Below, piece by piece: positions 7,065 to 9,634 of a stretch of DNA of 9,634 nt. The stretch is from positions 1 through 9,634 of the forward strand of contig DKNM01000099.1 in NCBI GenBank assembly GCA_002470695.1, given 5' to 3'. The DNA is from Candidatus Neomicrothrix sp. UBA7388. Its GTDB lineage: Bacteria; Actinomycetota; Acidimicrobiia; Acidimicrobiales; Poriferisodalaceae. The first letter of the stretch is position 1; every line of letters starts with the position of its first letter. The position numbers and the translations under genes were made by a program. Under the pieces are notes generated by a model, which was not told the origin of the DNA, ran no database searches, and saw only the letters and a list, made by a program, of their open reading frames with translations.

Positions 7065-8182
7065 TAAATAACGCATGTTGCGGCAAGGCTAGCGATAGAG
7101 GTGCCCCGCCGAGGTTGTCGAATTTGGTGACGGTCAAGCCCATTAGTTGTATATGCGAATGACAAGCCGCTATGTGGGTCGCAAAAAGCAATTTGGCCAC
7201 CAACACCGTTGTGGCCGAATGCCTTCGGAGAACAGGTTCGCCCCAAACCTCTTCGGTTACTTAAGCCGTCGTCGCCAGCTAGCACAACGCCCAACCCCCG
7301 ATTAGCGGGGACTCCCATTGGATCATTCAAATGGTTATGCACTTCCCCTGTCGCTTGTTTGAGCAGCGACGGGTCCCATAAATTGTTCTGGTTATGTAGG
7401 AGCGCTTGATAGAACTGAGCTAGGTCTGCTGCCCGGCCGTATCCGCCGCCACCCGGGACTCCAACTGTTCGGGTGTCGACGTCGTTGAAGCGAATAATCG
7501 TTTCGTCGTTTACTTCGCTCGGAGGCATCTCTCTCACGCCGAAAACGGCTTCGAGTTCATCTGGTGTGGCTTCTCCCTCACAAAGACTTAAGTCGGCAAT
7601 TCCCTCCTGTTCGCCTGAGTCGAGTCCAAGAATTCTCGGTATCCCCAATGGCGAGGTAATCCGTTGGTGGACTTCGTCAGCATGTCCGTTACCAGTTACT
7701 TCGGTAATGACTTCGGCCAAAACCCAATGAGCACTAGTTGGGTGGTATTCGTATTTAGTTCCCGGTTCCCAGTTGAGTGTCCACTCGGCCATTCGCGCTC
7801 TCCGGGTAGCCGAATTTGACCAAACCTTGGGCCCCATTGGGGCATGGGGGAATCCTGAAGTATGGAGCATTACTTGCTTAAGAGTTATGTTCTGTTTCCC
7901 ATTTTCTTTGAATTCGTCGATAAATGAAGAAATGGGAGCGTCCAGACTAACCAGGCCCTCACTGACTAGTTGCCAGATAACCGCAGCGACAAAGGGCTTT
8001 GTCGCCGAGAAGAAGCAGTACCTCGTCGTCGATTGAGCGTCGCCAATTGTCTGGTCGAGGATGATCTCACCATCAAGGCCGATAGCAAGTTGGCAGCTGG
8101 GCAGTAACCCATCTGCGACATCTCGAGTGCAACGCTCTACTAAAGCCTTGATTTGATCAGCGTCCGTTCGCCTATTTGCCAT
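7064..8182 (-). CDS. Serine hydrolase, class C beta-lactamase / esterase fold
   Basis: A 372-aa serine beta-lactamase-like protein (penicillin-binding-protein fold). Members act as esterases, lactonases, amidases or transesterases through an acyl-serine intermediate. The catalytic SxxK motif is SATK at 59-62 in CFFSATKPFVAAVIW. The second motif region is YHPTSAHW at 146-153, where Tyr146 is present but the usual YxN Asn reads Pro. The third motif region is GHNGVGG at 323-329 in place of KTG, as in many esterase-type members. There is no signal peptide, so it should be cytoplasmic and is not a secreted beta-lactamase or peptidoglycan enzyme. A minus-strand TAG four codons upstream (8192-8194) rules out an earlier start. 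An AGGAG at 8198-8202 is rather distant, 15 nt from the ATG. It is the first gene of the minus-strand operon, suggesting it opens the substrate used by the following enzymes (inference). Confidence 0.9.
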   Translation of the reverse strand: MANRRTDADQIKALVERCTRDVADGLLPSCQLAIGLDGEIILDQTIGDAQSTTRYCFFSATKPFVAAVIWQLVSEGLVSLDAPISSFIDEFKENGKQNITLKQVMLHTSGFPHAPMGPKVWSNSATRRARMAEWTLNWEPGTKYEYHPTSAHWVLAEVITEVTGNGHADEVHQRITSPLGIPRILGLDSGEQEGIADLSLCEGEATPDELEAVFGVREMPPSEVNDETIIRFNDVDTRTVGVPGGGGYGRAADLAQFYQALLHNQNNLWDPSLLKQATGEVHNHLNDPMGVPANRGLGVVLAGDDGLSNRRGLGRTCSPKAFGHNGVGGQIAFCDPHSGLSFAYTTNGLDRHQIRQPRRGTSIASLAATCVI

Positions 8183-8247
8183 TCCATTGGCCTAGCACTC
8201 CTGTGAGGTTAGTGTCGCAAAATTTCGAGATCACTCTGCCCAAACCA

Positions 8248-8265
8248 ACTAAACTTGCGTTTAGT
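8248..8265. promoter_or_regulatory. 18-bp inverted repeat, candidate operator in the divergent region
   Basis: ACTAAAC-TTGC-GTTTAGT has perfect 7-bp arms around a 4-bp centre and covers the proposed -35 hexamer at 8255-8260. Such placement is typical of a repressor operator, for example a TetR-family site. No regulator gene is in the window, so the cognate protein is unknown. An isolated repeat of this size can occur by chance, so its position is the main support. Confidence 0.45.
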
Positions 8266-8283
8266 AAGTATGCGACATATGAT
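8255..8283 (+). promoter_or_regulatory. Candidate sigma-70-type promoter for the rightward LLM/acyl-CoA synthetase genes
   Basis: TTGCGT (8255-8260), a 17-bp spacer and TATGAT (8278-8283) give a housekeeping-type promoter with a good -10 and a -35 matching in its TTG half. The predicted start near 8290 would leave an untranslated leader of about 250 nt before the GTG at 8543. No equally good promoter was seen for the leftward operon. Confidence 0.45.
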
Positions 8284-8307
8284 GTGCCCGATCACTTTGA
8301 AGGGGTC

Positions 8308-8521
8308 TTCGGCCAACCAGGTGCGGCCGGAACACTGCGACGGAGTGTGACCGTTAGTGCCGCTTTCCACGGGGGAGGCGCTAACAGCAAAGGGGGGAAG
8401 CTGAACCGCTATCAGCGAGCAGCTACCGATCTACCCCAACGCACGGACAGCGATGGACCGGGCGCCCGAAACGGGTGTCCGGTCCTTGTGCGGTAAGACC
8501 GACGGTTTCGCGACTACGGTC
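8308..8521 (+). promoter_or_regulatory. Structured leader RNA candidate: six successive stem-loops
   Basis: The stretch between the candidate promoter and the LLM start is almost fully covered by local inverted repeats. H1 pairs 8308-8314 with 8325-8331. H2 pairs 8332-8336 with 8344-8348. H3 pairs 8353-8361 with 8377-8385, with an inner stem 8364-8368/8372-8376. H4 pairs 8399-8403 with 8420-8424, with an inner stem 8407-8410/8414-8417. H5 pairs 8455-8468 with 8472-8485. H6 is either 8491-8494/8498-8501 or 8497-8501/8517-8521. The non-Watson-Crick pairs in H1, H3 and H5 are all G-U on the plus strand and would be A-C on the minus strand, so the structure fits a rightward transcript. It may be a leader regulating the LLM gene or a separate small RNA. 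I do not recognise a known riboswitch core. Confidence 0.45.
8455..8485 (+). other. Very stable 14-bp hairpin in the leader
   Basis: Arms GGACCGGGCGCCCG and CGGGTGTCCGGTCC are separated by AAA. All 14 positions pair, two of them as G-U. Only a short, interrupted T run (TTGTG) follows, so it is a poor intrinsic terminator by itself. It could be a terminator or attenuator-like element, the 3' end of a small RNA, or a stability element. It lies 57 nt before the GTG start. Confidence 0.6.
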
Positions 8522-8531
8522 GATTATCAGC

Positions 8532-8538
8532 GGGGAGG
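8532..8538 (+). promoter_or_regulatory. Shine-Dalgarno site that sets the start of the LLM gene
   Basis: GGGGAGG lies four bases before the GTG at 8543. The overlapping ATG at 8541 is out of frame and followed at once by TGA. This favours the GTG over the in-frame ATG at 8453, which lies at the foot of the strong hairpin at 8455-8485. Confidence 0.7.
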
Positions 8539-8542
8539 TTAT

Positions 8543-9478
8543 GTGAACGACAATAAAGATACTAAGGACCAAGTGCAGTTCGGATTAGCAATGCGGCGAG
8601 CTGACCAAGTCGCTGAGCAAGCGCGAGCGATTGAGGCGCTTGGCTATGACTATGCGACGACCGGGGAACACGTTTTCTTTCATGTGCCGTGCGCTAACGC
8701 GTTTATTTCGCTAGCGGTAGCAGCAGGAGCCACAACAACTTTGAAACTAATGTCCACTATCACACTGCTTCCGTTATACCCGGCAGTTTTAGCGGCCAAG
8801 CAGGCCGCAGCTTTAGACGTGGCATCTGGTGGTCGCTTTCATATGGGAATCGGGGTGGGCGGCGAGCTTCCCAATGAGTTTGAGGCCTCTGGCGTGCCGG
8901 TATCTGAGCGTGGGGCAAGAACAAATGAAGCTCTTGAAATTATGAGGCGACTCTTTGTCGAAGATGATGTTCATTTTGAAGGCGAATTCAACCACCTTTC
9001 CGGCGTGACGCTCGAACCCAAACCTTCTCAGAAGCCTTCGCCCCCAATATGGATATCCGGTCGGAAAGATGCCGCATGGCGCCGGGCGGCGCGTTATGGC
9101 TCAGGATGGCTTCCCTACATGTACACCCCTGAAATGTTGGCAGAGTCCAATCAACGGATAGCCGAGTATCGAGCCGAAGAAAGTCATGATTCGCCAGTTG
9201 ACCCCGGCCTGTTCATTTTCTTTTGCTGCCATGAAGACAACTCAACTGCAGTGGAATACGCCAATGAGCGGCTTTCGAAGCAGTACAACCAAGACTTCAG
9301 TTCAATGATTGACAAATATGCCATTGCAGGGGACCCGGATAGGTGTGCGGAACGATTGCGTGAATACATAGATGCAGGTGCTCGTACCGTAATTTTGAGT
9401 GCTGCTTCGCCCATGAGTTATGTCGAAACTGCTGAAAGCTTTATGGCTCAAGAAGTCCTACCTCGGTTCCAGGCCTAA
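8543..9478 (+). CDS. LLM-class (luciferase-like, probably F420-dependent) oxidoreductase
   Basis: A 311-aa TIM-barrel protein of the luciferase-like superfamily. Landmarks, numbered from the GTG at 8543, are the first strand VQFGLAM (11-17) running almost directly into a helix, LGYDYATTGEHVFFH (33-47), TLLPLYPAVLAAKQAAALDV (74-93) followed by SGGRFHMGIGVGGELPNEFE (95-114), SERGARTNEALEIMRRLF (121-138), PPIWISGR (167-174) and YGSGWLPYMYTPE (185-197). These are the usual deazaflavin or flavin-binding and barrel motifs of F420-dependent family members. The longer reading from ATG 8453 adds 30 residues that look unlike family sequence, and I reject it. A second start, GTG 8573, has AAGGA at 8564-8568 and would begin right at VQFG. 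The weaker site makes it second choice. It is the first gene of the rightward unit. Substrate and cofactor are inferred only. Confidence 0.9.
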   Translation: MNDNKDTKDQVQFGLAMRRADQVAEQARAIEALGYDYATTGEHVFFHVPCANAFISLAVAAGATTTLKLMSTITLLPLYPAVLAAKQAAALDVASGGRFHMGIGVGGELPNEFEASGVPVSERGARTNEALEIMRRLFVEDDVHFEGEFNHLSGVTLEPKPSQKPSPPIWISGRKDAAWRRAARYGSGWLPYMYTPEMLAESNQRIAEYRAEESHDSPVDPGLFIFFCCHEDNSTAVEYANERLSKQYNQDFSSMIDKYAIAGDPDRCAERLREYIDAGARTVILSAASPMSYVETAESFMAQEVLPRFQA

Positions 9479-9500
9479 TCGGTTTTCGAAGGTGAAAGAG

Positions 9501-9634
9501 ATGCCCTTGCAGTCTTCAAAAATATTTTTTGAGACCACTCTTACTCAAGACCGTATTACTCAAACGCTTGAGTCAGCTGAGTGGTCTGATCGTTCATTTG
9601 ACCCGATCATTGATCACTGGGCCGCTGAACGCGG
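9501..9634 (+). CDS. Probable AMP-forming acyl-CoA synthetase / adenylate-forming ligase, N-terminus only (3' partial)
   Basis: An open frame of 44 complete codons runs from an ATG at 9501 to the window end without a stop, 22 bases after the LLM stop codon. GAAGG at 9488-9492 is a fair Shine-Dalgarno with eight-base spacing. The peptide includes LESAEWSDRSFDPIIDHWAA. This resembles the lead-in of adenylate-forming ligases such as cyclohexanecarboxylate-CoA or 2,3-dihydroxybenzoate ligases, where a small-residue, Gly/Glu, Trp, Asp-Arg pattern precedes a helix ending in AAERxD. Those enzymes activate a carboxylic acid with ATP and usually transfer it to CoA. The AMP-binding motifs lie beyond the window, so the family is a guess from a short stretch. 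That a gene starts here is better supported, by frame, ribosome site and spacing. Confidence 0.6.
   Translation, partial: MPLQSSKIFFETTLTQDRITQTLESAEWSDRSFDPIIDHWAAER

Noticed and set aside
8176..8496. A 106-aa plus-strand open frame across the divergent region.
   Set aside because: It overlaps the hydrolase start, has no recognisable domain or ribosome site, and its bases are better explained by the promoter, operator-like repeat and stem-loops.
8453..8542. In-frame ATG extension adding 30 residues to the LLM oxidoreductase.
   Set aside because: No ribosome site is evident, the ATG lies at the foot of a strong hairpin, the added residues do not resemble LLM proteins, and GTG 8543 has a GGGGAGG site.
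8284..8545. Cobalamin, FMN or T-box riboswitch.
   Set aside because: The characteristic conserved cores could not be found. Partial resemblances such as GGAACACTGCGAC were too weak.

Overview
The window looks like a bacterial chromosome segment carrying catabolic, CoA-thioester-type metabolism. The gene content suggests an actinobacterium, perhaps an uncultured, possibly marine, Acidimicrobiia-like lineage. The reasons are two luciferase-like (LLM) oxidoreductases of the type that normally use coenzyme F420, a tandem CaiB-type CoA-transferase, a class C beta-lactamase-fold serine hydrolase, GTG starts, and a G+C content near one half by eye. A Chloroflexota (SAR202-like) origin cannot be excluded. 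No transposase, integrase, tRNA, rRNA or CRISPR array was seen.

Layout. (1) Bases 3-3869, plus strand: the 3' part of a crotonase-family (enoyl-CoA hydratase/isomerase) gene, a 159-base gap, then a tight trio. The trio is a class V aminotransferase (984-2162), a CinA-C-like protein that begins on the base after the aminotransferase stop (2163-2672), and an APH-fold phosphotransferase (2697-3869). (2) Bases 3882-8182, minus strand: a compact three-gene operon read leftwards. It encodes a serine hydrolase (7064-8182), an LLM oxidoreductase (6218-7051) and a double-domain CaiB/BaiF CoA-transferase (3882-6221), separated by 12 bp and by a 4-bp ATGA overlap. It converges on the phosphotransferase gene with only 12 bp between stop codons. 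(3) Bases 8183-8542: a 360-bp divergent control region. (4) Bases 8543-9634, plus strand: a second LLM oxidoreductase with a GTG start that I place 30 codons downstream of the first in-frame ATG, followed by the N-terminus of a probable AMP-forming acyl-CoA synthetase that runs off the window.

How the genes may work together (inference): the two arms around 8183-8542 hold the pieces of a route that opens an ester, lactone or amide (serine hydrolase), carries out F420- or flavin-dependent redox steps (two LLM proteins), activates the acid to a CoA thioester (acyl-CoA synthetase or CoA-transferase) and processes it (crotonase). The substrate is not visible from sequence. The aminotransferase, CinA-like and kinase trio may be a separate metabolic unit.

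The least ordinary part is the divergent control region. It has a plausible promoter (TTGCGT-N17-TATGAT) whose -35 lies inside a perfect 7-bp-arm inverted repeat. The promoter is followed by about 250 nt of leader tiled with stem-loops. All non-Watson-Crick pairs in those stems are G-U when read on the plus strand, as expected of a structured RNA transcribed toward the LLM gene. I do not recognise it as a known riboswitch.
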